Shown here piece after piece: positions 1 to 10,866 of a stretch of 44,918 bases of DNA (position 1 is its first letter; each line of letters opens with the position of its first letter). The translations under genes were made by a program, and so were the position numbers. Source of the DNA: Acanthaster planci (lineage: Eukaryota > Echinodermata > Asteroidea > Valvatida > Acanthasteridae); the NCBI RefSeq assembly GCF_001949145.1, contig NW_019091753.1, forward strand, positions 109,578 to 154,495, written 5' to 3'. The notes under the pieces were generated by a model. The model had not been told where the DNA came from. It ran no database searches and saw only the letters and a list, made by a program, of their open reading frames with translations.

Positions 1-419
1 TGGTACGTTATTTTGGTTTAATGAGATTATTACATTCATTAACCACCAGGGGAATCTCTAAGCAAAGCACGAGTGTCAAATGGTGGTAATTCATTTAGAA
101 GGATCAAATGAAATACAAACTAACAACTAATGAAGAGTTAAATCAGAGAAGAAAAATAGGTGTGATTTGTGGTGTACATCATTATATTTACCTCACCTTT
201 TATTAAACAAAGTTGTTTCAGTAATGTGCACGTGCAAATAACATGCATGGTTTTAATGGCTTGCAGTGCATATTTCCAGAGTAAACTGCAAATTCCCATG
301 CCCATTCAAGTGTACCTTTTGGCAGTTGTACTGATTTTCTCCGTAGCAGCTGTGGAAATCTTGAATATGATTCCCTCCATTTTAGTTATATCCAATGATG
401 ATAATAATAATAATGTAGC

Positions 420-1290
420 GGCAGCACTTGCGCGCCCGCTGGGGGCGGACCCTGACGATCCGGAGGGGGGAGACTGGTCTCCCGGTAAGGGATGGATTGG
501 ATCAGCTTGTAACACAGGTCATCAAATAATCACCTCTAATTTATTCGTCAATGGAAAGAAAACCCTATAAATTAATACAAAAGCATGAACTCTAATTAAT
601 TACATAAGTGCTTTAGTTGATTCATGAGCAATAATTAAACAACAATGACATCAAATGCAATGGTGTACGCGAAATAGACGTTCTGTAATGGCATGAGTGC
701 GTACTGCTTATACATATCACACATAATACATAGAAGCGAATATGCTATTTAAGCTAACGCACAACCCAAATTTCTATTCACGGTGGCTTTGGGGGCTTTA
801 TGCAAATGCGCTGACCACGTGACGGTACCGCGCGAACACGATGTACATGTCAAACGTTTATAAGTGACCATAAATGGCAATGTATAATGGATGAAATTAC
901 AAAATACCGGTGCTAGGATATGCCAAATACCCCCCAAACCCCGACTCACCCAGACACCACGGGTTGCGAGACCTACAGTGGTCTGCAGGGCCCAGCAACT
1001 CCAAGGGAACAGGCTGAAAACTGTCCGAAATGATCCCGAAATGTTGCGCTGTCTCCACCGAGATGGCCACGGAAAGAAAAAGGACGAGACGTGGTCGAAG
1101 GGTCGGTAACGCACACTGGGCAGACCGGCATACCCAAGCGCGGTGTAAATGGTAAAAATGTTGACAATGCCCGTAATTACAATAAAAATGAATCCAAGCG
1201 TTTTAAAACAGATAATGAAGTCGGCGGAAGGTATTCCGGCTAAATCTTATGTTATCATGATAAAAATTAAATGGAGCTAATTCTNACAGC
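420..1290. other. Unrelated segment in place of exon 4 of protease copy 1
   Basis: Sequence similar to intron 3 of the other copies runs to about 415, ending in an ATA/ATG-rich run. Intron 4 similarity resumes near 1290, at a motif CTCCTAATGCAAG shared with copy 3 near 33092. Between them is a more GC-rich stretch with no similarity to exon 4 and no protein I recognise. A single N at 1285 marks uncertain sequence at the right junction. It could be an insertion-deletion or a misjoined contig. Confidence 0.5.
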
Positions 1291-1898
1291 CGGGGGAACG
1301 GCTCCTAATGCAAGGTTGGGTGTAAGACCATAGCTGAAGTGGTAATGAAAACATCTTAATTTTTTTCTGTCGATCGACACGAGGAGACGCCGTTTGTGTG
1401 TGTTTTTTAATTTACACGTTCATGATTCTATATGCTATTCCTTTATGACCATTTGTGTAATCTTGCATTTTAACTTTACAAAAGTTGTTCCACTACAAGT
1501 GACTAGTTCATTTCTGAATACTTAATAGTTGAATTTTTTCGACGTGCAGGACAAAACTCTGGTGGGGTTATCAAATGACAATTCCTTGATGGTGAAAACT
1601 TTTAGCACCCCATCCACAGGGGATTCACCACCTTCCGTAATGGGTGTGAGGAAACAGGACGGTCGAAAGGAACTAACTCATTTGAAAAGTTGTCCCCATA
1701 AATAAATACCGGAAGGACTTTTTTGTGTGCGTCAAGCTTTCAGAAGAACTGAAAGCATCAGTTCTCTTTTCTTCAACAAAGAACAATACTCGTGTTCGTG
1801 TCTAGTGTCTAAGGACATGAATGGCACGCTGCTTTCCTTAAACAGCGGTTTTGCCTACTTCCCAAGTGACAGTTCCCATTCATGTTTCCTTTTGGAAG

Positions 1899-2090
1899 GT
1901 TTGGAAGACATCGTCGACAAGTTCGGTTCCGGCAACGGCACGGGCGTGGTATCAATGTCTGTGGGAGCAGGGTATAGTCCCTACTTCAACTCACTTATCC
2001 AGAACATTCTCAACGAGGGACACTGTTTCTGTTGCTGCGGGTAATTCAAACATAGACGCCTGCGATGAATCGCCTCCATCAGTGCCAGGG
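1899..2090 (+). pseudogene. Protease copy 1, exon 5 with 2-base deletion
   Basis: It opens after TTGGAAG and ends before GTGAGT. It reads LEDIVDKFGSGNGTGVVSMS, matching copy 3, then loses the frame. Where copy 3 has codons for Gly-Tyr-Thr-Val, this copy has two bases fewer near 2021-2025, giving a stop at 2041. In the shifted frame the downstream SVAAGNSN oxyanion-hole motif is still readable, so the break is a single small deletion. Confidence 0.85.
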
Positions 2091-2382
2091 GTGAGTTTTT
2101 GTGTCGTACGGTCCAGAAGTGCCGAGGCCATTTTGTCGAAACTCTTTTGAGCGTATAGTATTACGATTGGTGAAAAATGGCGATACATGGATTTGTGGTG
2201 AATTAATATATAAAAGAAAAAGCATGGTGACATCATGACAGGGGGATTAACAGCAGTGAAACGCTTCATCATTAAGTTTCATTTCAGTTTCATTTATTTA
2301 TTTTTCATGATTAAAACAAATTTACAAATTTCAGAGATACAAAATATACGCTCAAAAATATATACTTAGTTAAGAATCTACA

Positions 2383-2846
2383 CCAAAAAACAAAACAAAA
2401 CAAAACAAAAAACCCACAAAATACAGTAACAGACAAACTTAGAAACAACAGCACAAGCAACAACACCACATCCACACAAACACAAAACACATGTAACACC
2501 CCTGCTGGATTGCAAAAAAGCAAACTTAATTACTATGGAGTTGCTCTCCTGGTGCTACAAAAAGGCCAAAAACACAACAAAACATAAAGTACAGCAGACA
2601 GAAAAACAGGAATGAATAAACACAACATATTATATCACCGAGAAAAACAAAACCACAACGAGCAAACACCCCAACCAAGCAACAAACAAACAAACAAACA
2701 AACAAACAAAACCCCAACACCCCAACAAACAAACAAACAAACAACCCAACAAACAACCCCAAGACCCCAACAAACAAAAAAAACAACCCAACAAACACCC
2801 CAACAACCCAACAAACAACCCAACAAACAAAAACAAACAAACACAG
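2383..2846. repeat. A/C-only low-complexity repeat (AAAC/CAAA-rich)
   Basis: Over 400 bases in intron 5 of protease copy 1 are almost purely A and C on the + strand, dominated by AAAC/CAAA units with interspersed CCCAAC. The opposite strand is pure G/T with runs of three or four G. The long low-complexity reading frames here (N/K/Q/T-rich on +, V/F/C/L/G-rich on -) are by-products of the repeat and not genes. Confidence 0.9.
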
Positions 2847-3026
2847 GGTAGTAGTTAAGAAATACGCACGGCTGTTAGTAGTTATTTGAACTATTTAGCT
2901 GTATTGACTACAAACCCAGACATGATATATCTCCACTTTGTCGGAGTTACAGTGACTTTAAAGGTGATTATTCATTTTTATAATGAGGAAAGGTAATTCG
3001 CATGACTAATGCCTTTTCCTTGATAG

Positions 3027-3272
<246 letters not shown>

Positions 3273-3534
3273 TAGTATCTACGTTATGAGTATAAGGTCT
3301 TCAGACTGTAGTCTCTCGTTCAAGATTTTCAGAGGGTCCAATTTTCCTGATTTCAAAATGCTTGCAATTGAGATGAAAGAAAACACAATTAAACTTTCAA
3401 ACCGAAAAGCCAGAGTAGTTATTTCAACATTTTTGTACACATTGCACAGCTATTGTATGGAACACTTTCCTGGTTTTCCAAAGCAATGTTTTAAACAGCG
3501 GCATTTAAAGCATGTTTCTGAAATTCCTTTGCAG

Positions 3535-3668
3535 GTGCCGCTGCTGTTTATCTGGGATCAAACCCAGGTTCATCTCCACAAACTGTGCATGATGCCATTG
3601 TGAATAATGCGACTCCCGACGTAGTGTCTGACACTCAAGGATCCCCCAACAAGTTGCTCTATGTCCAG
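3535..3668 (+). pseudogene. Protease copy 1, exon 7, intact
   Basis: It is 134 nt after CTTTGCAG and before GTAAAA. It encodes the C-terminal helix region beginning GAAAVYLGSNPGSSP and ending KLLYVQ. It is nearly identical to exon 7 of copies 2 and 3. The next exon is the tiny 4517..4522. Confidence 0.85.
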
Positions 3669-4516
3669 GTAAAAGTTAAGTTGCGTTAAGTGATACTGGA
3701 TACATGTATACGGCCATTATAGTAAACACTCGTTGAATTTAACACCCACCTTGCCCAATTTCAGCACAGAATTAATACTCCGCCTTTAACCGCAGGAGTT
3801 CCAAAAGAACCATTCAGTTATAGTATTGAAAATTCTCTCGACAAATAAAATCGTTCAAACTTTAGAAAACACGAAAGGACCTTTAGACATTCAAAAGACT
3901 ATATCAAAATTTTTGTATCAGCTCTACATATTTGAGCCATAGAAGTTTTTCAGAACGTATTTACAACCTTTGATTAAAATTGGATGTGAGACATATAAAG
4001 AGAAAAACGAAAATAATTAATTTGGTAAATGCATAAGATCACAATAAAACGAAATTCATTTGTAAAGGTATATTGTGCTTTTAATTAATTACTCGAACGT
4101 TATGGATGGACACGAACAACTAAAAAGAATACACAGATCCTTGCGTCTCTTCAACTCTGAATTTGATTGTGCCGTTTTGAAAACAGACTGTAGAAACTGG
4201 GTTCAGTGATAACAGAAGCCTCTTCTATACCTTTATATACCAAGTGCAGTGGATTTTTTCAAGAAGCAAGACATACCCAACATATGTCAAGCAAAAATCT
4301 GCAAGTATATTCTCAGGAGGATGGTAAATGGTCTTTCCATTTTTTGTAGTAAACAAAATAAAGATACGAAAGCCGACTAAACTGACGAGATCCAAATCCT
4401 TTGCGGGAAGAAAGAAAGAGTCATTATTTTATAACACATGCGACTAAAGGACACTAAAGGACACTCGATCTATCCTTGATTTAACACATTAAATGCTTTC
4501 TTACTTTTATTTGCAG

Positions 4517-4522
4517 CCCTAA
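4517..4522 (+). pseudogene. Protease copy 1, terminal exon (Pro-stop)
   Basis: After TTATTTGCAG the reading continues CCC TAA, giving Pro-stop. The same two-codon ending (CCG TAG) is found in copy 3 at 37066..37071 after an equivalent acceptor. The position and phase agree in both copies. Confidence 0.7.
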
Positions 4523-4979
4523 GTATCTACACACCATGGATGCCGGAGACCAGAATCATATGACAAGATTTGAGAGGGTTGCAATTCAGAAAGATGAATG
4601 GAAACAATGAATGAAGACGGCCGTATGACAAAAAAGTACACTATCAAACAAATTTAAACAGCGAATCTTCCGCAACAAATGGTAATACCTCATTTTACAA
4701 CTGTTGCGAATTAAATTGGCAATCTTGCTAAATGTGTTAAGCAATGTTGATCCCATCATACAGCAGAAGTGTTCCTGTGATGTACATGCCTAACCCACTG
4801 CTGGCCGCTTGAACCTGTAATGTAATGGGTGTATTTTTAAGAGTAGGTCCATAAATCGCTTTCACATCGAACATTGCAAAGCACTTACAATAGCCTTGAG
4901 TACTCTTAAAGAATTCTTAAACCGCTGGTAAGAACTCCAAAAAACAAAAAACAGAAGAGAAAGATGACAATCCTCCAAA

Positions 4980-5215
4980 CATTTACTGAGAACCCTGTAT
5001 TATGATGTGAAAAATTATATAAATCACAAGCCTGGGGAATGAAATAAAACAACCTGCATTTACTTTATGTCTCCCTTTATATCTATGAGCAGTTGTTTTA
5101 ATGTGAATGTGTTTGATGTTATGTTGTCCTACTGAAAGACAAAGATGTAACCCCGTTCTTTTAACAGATTTTTGGTATATCCGTTCGCGGCCCTCCGTTT
5201 TCGATGCCATACCGT
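4980..5215. repeat. Shared 3' flank of the protease duplication unit, copy 1
   Basis: This block, with CCCTGTATTATGATGT, GAATGAAATAAAACAACC and TGCATTTACTTTATGTCTCC, recurs at 17450..17720 and 38880..39140, each downstream of a protease copy. It carries AATAAA, so it could include the 3' UTR end, or simply be non-coding sequence duplicated with the gene. Confidence 0.7.
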
Positions 5216-5216
5216 A

Positions 5217-5457
5217 TAGACCTTTTCACCCACATCACTAGATGTAAACATTACCACCACGTGTTAACCGCCTTGGCTACGTTGATCGCATATATTCCTA
5301 TGGGCAGTTTCAACCACATGCAAGCGCACGTGCGAACGCTGTGTGCTTACTGACTAGTTTTTTTGGAATGGGTAGATTACCATCACAACACTATGCACTC
5401 ATTGCCATCACAACACATAGGTCCAACACGATTGTGACATCACTGGGTAAAGGTCTG
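5217..5457. mobile_element. Short inverted-repeat transposon (MITE), ~240 bp
   Basis: The terminal inverted repeats are TAGACCTTTTCACCCA at the left and, read from the other strand, CAGACCTTTACCCAGTG at the right. TA dinucleotides flank both ends. The equivalent place downstream of protease copy 3 (about 39130) reads CCGTATACGAATC without the insert, so that paralogue serves as an empty site. There is no coding capacity. The TA flanks suggest Tc1/mariner-type mobilisation, which is inference. Confidence 0.6.
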
Positions 5458-6259
5458 TACGAATCTGGTATTTAGACTACGGCTTCCATTATTGGCATTT
5501 AATAAGGCATTGTGGTTAACGGCCGTAGTTGCATAGAAAATATTGACCGTTTCAGTCAAGTTCTGACATTGAAAATTTTCAAAACGAGATTTTTAATTTG
5601 TAGTCAGTGTGTTGCGTCAATGCAGCAGCCTCTTCTCATCCGCTCTGAAAGTCATTCAGCTTTTTATTTACAAAAACTACGCTTCGTTTTCCAGTAAAAT
5701 ATCATTAATATTGTCTCGGTAGTAAAAAGCTAGCCAACCTTGATTCAAACATACAGTTGATAAGTTCTCCCTTGGTTGCGACTTTTACATTTACATCAGA
5801 ACCCGATCATTGTCTTCGCTAGCTTCTTGTGGGTTGCTTGCCGTGAAAGGGCTCCCAATAGGTGATCTGGATTGCTGGCAGTTCGGGGTGTTGGTAATAG
5901 TGACCTGCGAGGAGCATTCTCTGCTCCAGAATCTTGTCAGACATCCCTGGGGAGATATTTAAGTGTATGAAGTCCCCAATATTATCATATAGCCGCAGCA
6001 AGACTTCTTTATATGAACTGAATCCACGTTTTTGTATGGCTCAGGGTTTACTTTCGTTCGTCCGTTGCCCCGTCATACCTCTTGGTATCAACATCTATAT
6101 TACAAGGGTCATAAGAAGTTGCAGAAATAGGTTTCTATACAAAAGAAGTCACTGATTTAAAACGTGTCTCCTATTACCTACAGTCTGCGTCTACAAGTCT
6201 GCGTCTTAGGCCTACTATTCATTTCTAATGTTCAGATCACTCTAGTCATCTTCTTTGGT
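5458..6259. other. Spacer without recognisable gene
   Basis: AT-rich sequence between the inverted-repeat element and the candidate minus-strand exon. Only short open frames are present, with no motif, RNA gene or repeat I can support. No trace of exons 1-3 of protease copy 2 is seen here. Confidence 0.4.
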
Positions 6260-6489
6260 TTATAATGAGGTTTCATAGTTATCATAATCAATCAGAAAAG
6301 TTGGAAAACTGAGGACCACCAATTTTTCCCAACAGTTTGGTTTTGTTTCATAACAATATGTTTCAGAAACTGCACAAAAATTAATAATGTGTTCTTGTGT
6401 AATACTTTTCCTTGGTCTCTTTCCATGAAAAACACAATTTTGAACTTTCCTTAATGTTCGATCAAGGCTTCCAATGATTTTAGAGCAAC
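6260..6489 (-). CDS. Candidate terminal exon of an unrecognised protein
   Basis: On the minus strand a strong splice acceptor (a T-tract of nine followed by CAG) ends at 6490. It is followed by 75 open codons and a TAA at 6260..6262, with an incoming phase that needs two bases. The product starts CSKIIGSLDRTLRKVQNCVF and contains FHGKRPRKSITQEH and a Cys/Trp-containing tail. I do not recognise the family. Upstream minus-strand sequence is the Gypsy relic, so any 5' exons would have to lie beyond it or have been lost. It could be a chance open frame; confidence is low. Confidence 0.25.
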
Positions 6490-6591
6490 CTGAAAAAAAA
6501 AGCAAGCAAACGTTTGGAACAATGAGTTTAGAACAACAAAGGAAAACCACTACTGGGAAAACAAAGGGTGAAAGCGATGGTGGGCAGCTGT

Positions 6592-7325
6592 AGTGTCGAT
6601 GTTCCCCTACTGGCGATGCGGTCCCTGTGGGCGGGCGGCTCCGGAACCTCCCTGGCGGGGTTGGGCACGGGGCAGCAGTTGGTGCTGGACCTCTGTCTGC
6701 CGGGAAAGGGCCTCCCAGAACCCGGCCGGGACGCACTTGGGGTAGCGTGGCGGTGGGGGAGCCCTGGGTGGCCGGAACCCTCCTGGAGACGGCTGGTTGG
6801 CCACGGAAGGATCGACAAAGAATTGGCCGTACTGCTGCCCATCGTAGGTGGTGAGCACGCGCCAAGGCACTTCACACGTGTTGGTGATCCGGGTTCTCGT
6901 CAGGCGGTGTCCAAGCTCGTCAACAACTATTGGTATTGGTGCTCCAGTCTCCACTCGTTATGCAGGTGCTCGCCCGGGCGGCTCCGGTTGCGAGTGAGGC
7001 GTATGAAGGTCTCCCTCCGTGACCAGGTGTGGTGACGAGGGCGAACGTCCCGGAAGCTTGGGTCCCCTTCCAGCTTAGTATTGCTGGCATGGACGTCCAG
7101 CATGTCCACATCCTCCACCTGGATGGTGTTGACCGCGACCCCCTTGCAGAAGTGGTAGTGCCGGCCACGGGTGTCCTCCCTGTAGAAGCTGACCCCGCAG
7201 TCCTTCTCACACTGGAAAGGAGGGGTGGGCTGTAGAACCGAGCAAGCTGTCCTCAAGTGGTGCCTCAAGCTCTGTCGCTGGGTGAACGCCTGTTAACAGT
7301 AGGGACATGTCACAGAGTCCATCCT
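6592..7325 (-). pseudogene. Gypsy-1 extra downstream frame with zinc-finger-like motifs
   Basis: It begins with ATG at about 7323 reading MDSVTCPYC, then one in-frame TAA, then QAFTQRQSLRHHLRTAC. That is a C-x2-C...H-x3/4-(H/C) finger-like unit. A second unit follows, CEKDCGVSFYREDTRGRHYHFC. After about 130 codons the frame stops at 6927; an overlapping frame shifted by one continues GAPIPIVVDELGHRLTRTRI and then a proline/arginine-rich tail to about 6607. The simplest reading is one former ORF with a nonsense codon and a frameshift. It follows the integrase in the same orientation and with the same high GC, so it most likely belongs to the element. A captured host fragment is the alternative. 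No function is assigned. Confidence 0.5.
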
Positions 7326-7347
7326 GTTGGGAAGAGAAAATGGGATA

Positions 7348-7785
7348 TCAGTGGTTAGGGATAACAAGTATCGGCTTGGTCAAACCACCCAGCGCCCCCC
7401 TTCGAGTCAGGGGAGTGGGATCTGGTATCACAGATTGATGCTGTGCACCCACCGCGTTCGTACTGTCAACTTCTCCGTGCTCGAGGGGGGTCCCGTCCGA
7501 TTCACTGGAATCAGTGGTTCCCCCGGCGGGGTCCTGCGTCGCCTCCTCAGCCTGTGAGGGGGACCAGGGACGGGACCAAAGGGCCGCGGCTCCCCGATCT
7601 CCGTGGGTGCTTTTGGTGCCTCCTCCGCCAACTGTGAGGCAGGCCGGGGGCGGGCCCGAGTGGATGCGGCTCCCCGTTCTCCTCAGTCGCTGGATGCCCC
7701 ATGCTTGCACGTCTCCACATCCCAGGTCGACGTTGCCGAGGTAGGGCTTCAACCGGTTGTAATGCGCAATCCGGGGTTTGGCTCA
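7348..7785 (-). pseudogene. Gypsy-1 integrase C-terminal end and proline-rich tail
   Basis: After the integrase C-terminal fold, the minus strand reads AHYNRLKPYLGNVDLG, a typical ending of Gypsy integrases (the H-x-N/D-R-L-K-P-Y motif). It continues without a stop for about 120 codons of low-complexity Pro/Gly/Thr/Arg-rich sequence to 7348. The tail has no recognised domain. It is followed 20 bases later by the zinc-finger-like frame. Confidence 0.55.
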
Positions 7786-8898
7786 AGGTGACTTCTGGAT
7801 CCTATAGGTGACGTCGTTAATGCACTCCAGTACCACGAACGGCCCTTCCCAGCGGCGTTGCAGCTTCAGTGCTCGGCCCACCTTCTTGGTTGGACTGTAG
7901 AGCCAGACGACCTTCCCGGGCTCGAAGACTCAGCTCCCTGAGTCCTCCGATCATATTGCCGCTTCTGATACTGTTGACTGCGCTGGAGATGGCGCCGCGT
8001 GAACTCATGGGCACGCTCGATCCTCGTCCTCAGTCCGTCCTCCACATACTCGTGTACCTCCAGGTCCAACAGAAGCCCCACCTCACAGCCAAGAATGAGC
8101 ATGTTTGGTGAGTTTGGTGCTGTCGTGCTGGGAGGAACGGTACGCCATCATGACATACGGCAGGTGTTCATCGCAGTCGTTCTGGTTCTCAGCCACGAAT
8201 ATGCTCAGCATGGTCTTAACCGTCCGGTTGAAGCGTTCCACCAGTCCATCTGACTGCGGATGGAATGGCATTGTCCGCGTCTTCTGGATGCCAAGGAGCC
8301 GGCAGACCCCCTGGAGCAAGCCAGCCTCGAACTCCCGTCCCTGGTCGGTGTGGATCTCCAACGACGTGCCAAAACAGGTGATGACCTTCTCCACCAGTGT
8401 CTGGGCCACCGTTTCTGCTGTCTGGTCCGGGATGGCAAAAGCCTCGACCCATTTGGTAAAAAAGTTGGCGACCGCCATGATTGCCGAGTTCCCTGATCTT
8501 GTCCGTGGCAGCCCTCCAGTGAGATCTCTGGCGATTCGCTTCATGGGTGCACCGGAGACATACTGCTGCAGGTGGGCCCTCCCTGGACGCGGCGAGGGCT
8601 TCCGAGACCCACATAGGTGGCACTTTTGGCACCATTCCTCGGCTGCCTGCTGCATTCCTCTCCAATAGACGGGAGCCTGTTGCAGCCTGGCGATGGTCCG
8701 GGCGATCTCCAGGTGCCCGGCAGTACGGTGGTTGTGGGCTAGCCGCAGGACCTCCCGTATCCTGGTCCGCGGAACGGCAACCCTCCAGGTCGGGGGGCTG
8801 CTGGGTGGTAGCTCCCACCTCACCTGGAGGGCCTGCTGTTGTAGCAGAAGCGTCTCCCACCTGGCCCACCATGAATTCGCGCTGGCATCGAGGGCCAA
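7786..8898 (-). pseudogene. Gypsy-1 integrase
   Basis: The integrase zinc-binding region is visible: LAHNHRTAGHLEIARTIARL supplies the two His, and CQKCHLC supplies the Cys pair. The DDE core follows with RDLTGGLP (first Asp), HTDQGREFEAG (second Asp) and GLVERFNRTVKT (Glu), so all three acidic residues are present. Near 8100 the frame shifts; the next frame gives ILGCEVGLLLDLEVHEYVED and the region ending in a run of Arg/Gln/Tyr. A further shift gives VGRALKLQRRWEGPFVVLEC, the SH3-like C-terminal domain. At least two frameshifts make it non-functional as one ORF. Confidence 0.85.
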
Positions 8899-9109
8899 GA
8901 CTTCCCCCCACTATGGCCTGTGGTACCCTTGCTCCAGCCACTTCCGAACCTGGGCCAGCTCCAGGTCTCCAGACCCGTGGGAGCTCGTCCAAGTCCGATG
9001 CATCCTTTTGGTCCACGTTCTGAATGGCGCCCACTGTGGGCACCGGCTCGGCCACAGGGGGAGGTGTCCCTGCCTTGAAGCACTCCTGCCCGGCCTCTTT
9101 TGAACGTCC

Positions 9110-9690
9110 ACATTGCCCACAGGGGACTCGGGAGACTGCATCAGCATTGAGGTGCTTGCACCCAGCTCGGTGCTCGATATCAAAATCGAAACACCCTGGT
9201 GTCTGCAACCAACGGGCCGTCTGCCCTTCTGGCTCCCGAAAATTGAACAACCATCTCAGCGACCCGTTGTCTGTCCTAAGCAGAAACTGCTGCTCCAGCA
9301 GGTAATGTTTGAAGTATTACACAAAGTGGACCACGGCCAGTAGCTCTTTCCAGGTAGTGCAGTAATTGCATTCAGACTTCGTCAGTGCCGTAAGCAACCA
9401 CCTGCTCGCCCCAGCCGCCATCCTGGGACAGGACTGCCCCTATGGTGCACTTGCTGGCGCCAGGATGTACCGGTACTTGGGATGCGGGTACCTCAGCACC
9501 GGGGCTGTCGCCAAAGCGTCCTGAAGCTGTTCGAAGGCCTCCCGTCCAGGTGAAGTCCTTCTGATTCTTGTTGGTGAGACCATGAAATGGGCGGGCGATC
9601 TCTGCAAAGTGGGCTATGAAGCGGCGATAGTAGGAAGCGAGGCCCAGGAAGCTCCAGACCTGCGTCATGTTTGTAGGTGTCGGCCAACTC
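9110..9690 (-). pseudogene. Gypsy-1 RNase H region
   Basis: The minus strand gives SFLGLASYYRRFIAHFAEIA, the RT-RNase H connection typical of Ty3/Gypsy. Then follow NKNQKDFTWT and a stretch with SKCTIGAVLSQDG, the RNase H A-S-x-x-x-x-G-A-V-L-x-Q equivalent. Further on come FREPEGQTARWLQT and FDFDIEHRAGCKHLNADAVS, the C-terminal RNase H motif H-R-x-G-x-x-x-x-N-A-D-x-x-S. These lie in different frames, so several frameshifts have occurred. Confidence 0.8.
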
Positions 9691-10866
9691 CTAATGACGG
9701 CGACCTTGTCGGGTCGGTTCTGACCCCCTCGGCAGACACTAGGTGACCCAAAAAGACACCTCCGTCCGGAAGAAGCTACACTTTTTGGGCTTGAACCTCA
9801 GCCCCGTGCTCTGGAACCGCTCCAACACTGTAGCCAACCTCTGGAAGTGCTCCTCGAACGTACGCCCCCAGACGAGGACGTCATCCAAGTACACTACTAC
9901 CACTTGCCACTGCACCCCCTATAACACCCATTCCATCAGGCATTCAAAAGTCGCCAGGGCGTTGCAGGGCCCAAATGGCATCACCGTAAACTGGTATAGG
10001 CCGCTCTGGGTCCTAAACGCTGTCTTTTCCCGGTCCCCCTCCGCCATACGGACTTGCAAGTACCCGCTGGCCAGGTCGAGCGCGCCAAACCAGCGGGCTC
10101 CGCTCAGGGCGTCGAGGTCGTCCTCGATTCTCGGGATGGGGTACACGTCCTTCAATGTGGCTGTGTTGACCTTCCAGTAGTCCACGCAAAAGCGGACGGA
10201 CCCGTCCTTTTTCCTCATGAGGACTACCGGCGAGGACCAGGGGCTGTGGGACGGTTAGATGATGCCATCTTGCAGCATTAAGTCCACCTGTCTCTAAGCC
10301 TTTTGGCGTTTACGTATGGGTAACAGCCGCAGCGGCTGCCGGATGGGAAGCGTTGTCCCCGTGTTAACCCGGTGCTGTACCAAGCCCACCCCCCCTGAGC
10401 TTCCGGACCAGTGAACGCACCTGCGAACTCCGCCAGGAGTCCCTCCAGCCGGCAGCTCTCTTCGTTGCTAAGGTGTGCGGCCCCGCGGCCCCGCTGCCCT
10501 ACAGGTGGTCAGCCACTTCGCTCTCAGCGCCCCGGGTGGGGTCGGCCGAAAGGCAAGGCCCGTCCTCTCCACCCTCGGCGCTCTGCGAGGAATTAGCACG
10601 AGGGCGAGGCACTGGAGTGGGAGCACCCAGGTCATCCGTTGGTCTAACCACCTCTACGTCATCCACAGAACAGAACAAGGCTAAGTGACTCCCCCGATGC
10701 ACCGTAACAGGGTCCTCCGTCGGATTGAAAACTCGCACCGGAACAGCCCCGTCACGGGCGTCCACCAGGCCGGGTGCGACTTCCACCTGGCACCGGTCTG
10801 TCATTGCCAGGTCGGGGTAAATCATTCCGATCCTCTTCTCAGCGTCCACTTGTAGCTTCCCCACAA
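9691..10866 (-). pseudogene. Gypsy-1 reverse transcriptase with pre-RT linker
   Basis: The pre-RT linker reads VRVFNPTEDPVTVHRGSHLA, with a stop and a shift before the polymerase. RT motifs include SPWSSPVVLMRKKDGSVRFC, the block ending YPIPRIEDDLDALSGA, FGALDLASGYLQVRMAEGDR, then MPFGPCNALATFECLME. After a stop the catalytic box reads VVVVYLDDVLVWGRTFEEHF with both Asp intact, followed by LRFKPKKCSFF. Stops and frame changes interrupt the domain at least three times, so no active RT is encoded. Confidence 0.85.

Noticed and set aside
2526-2851. Several overlapping long reading frames on both strands
   Set aside because: They come from the A/C low-complexity repeat and have no protein-like composition.
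8216-9250. 344-codon minus-strand open frame overlapping the integrase
   Set aside because: Only its first part matches RNase H. The rest is the wrong frame of the integrase, which is read in the overlapping frame ending at 8083.
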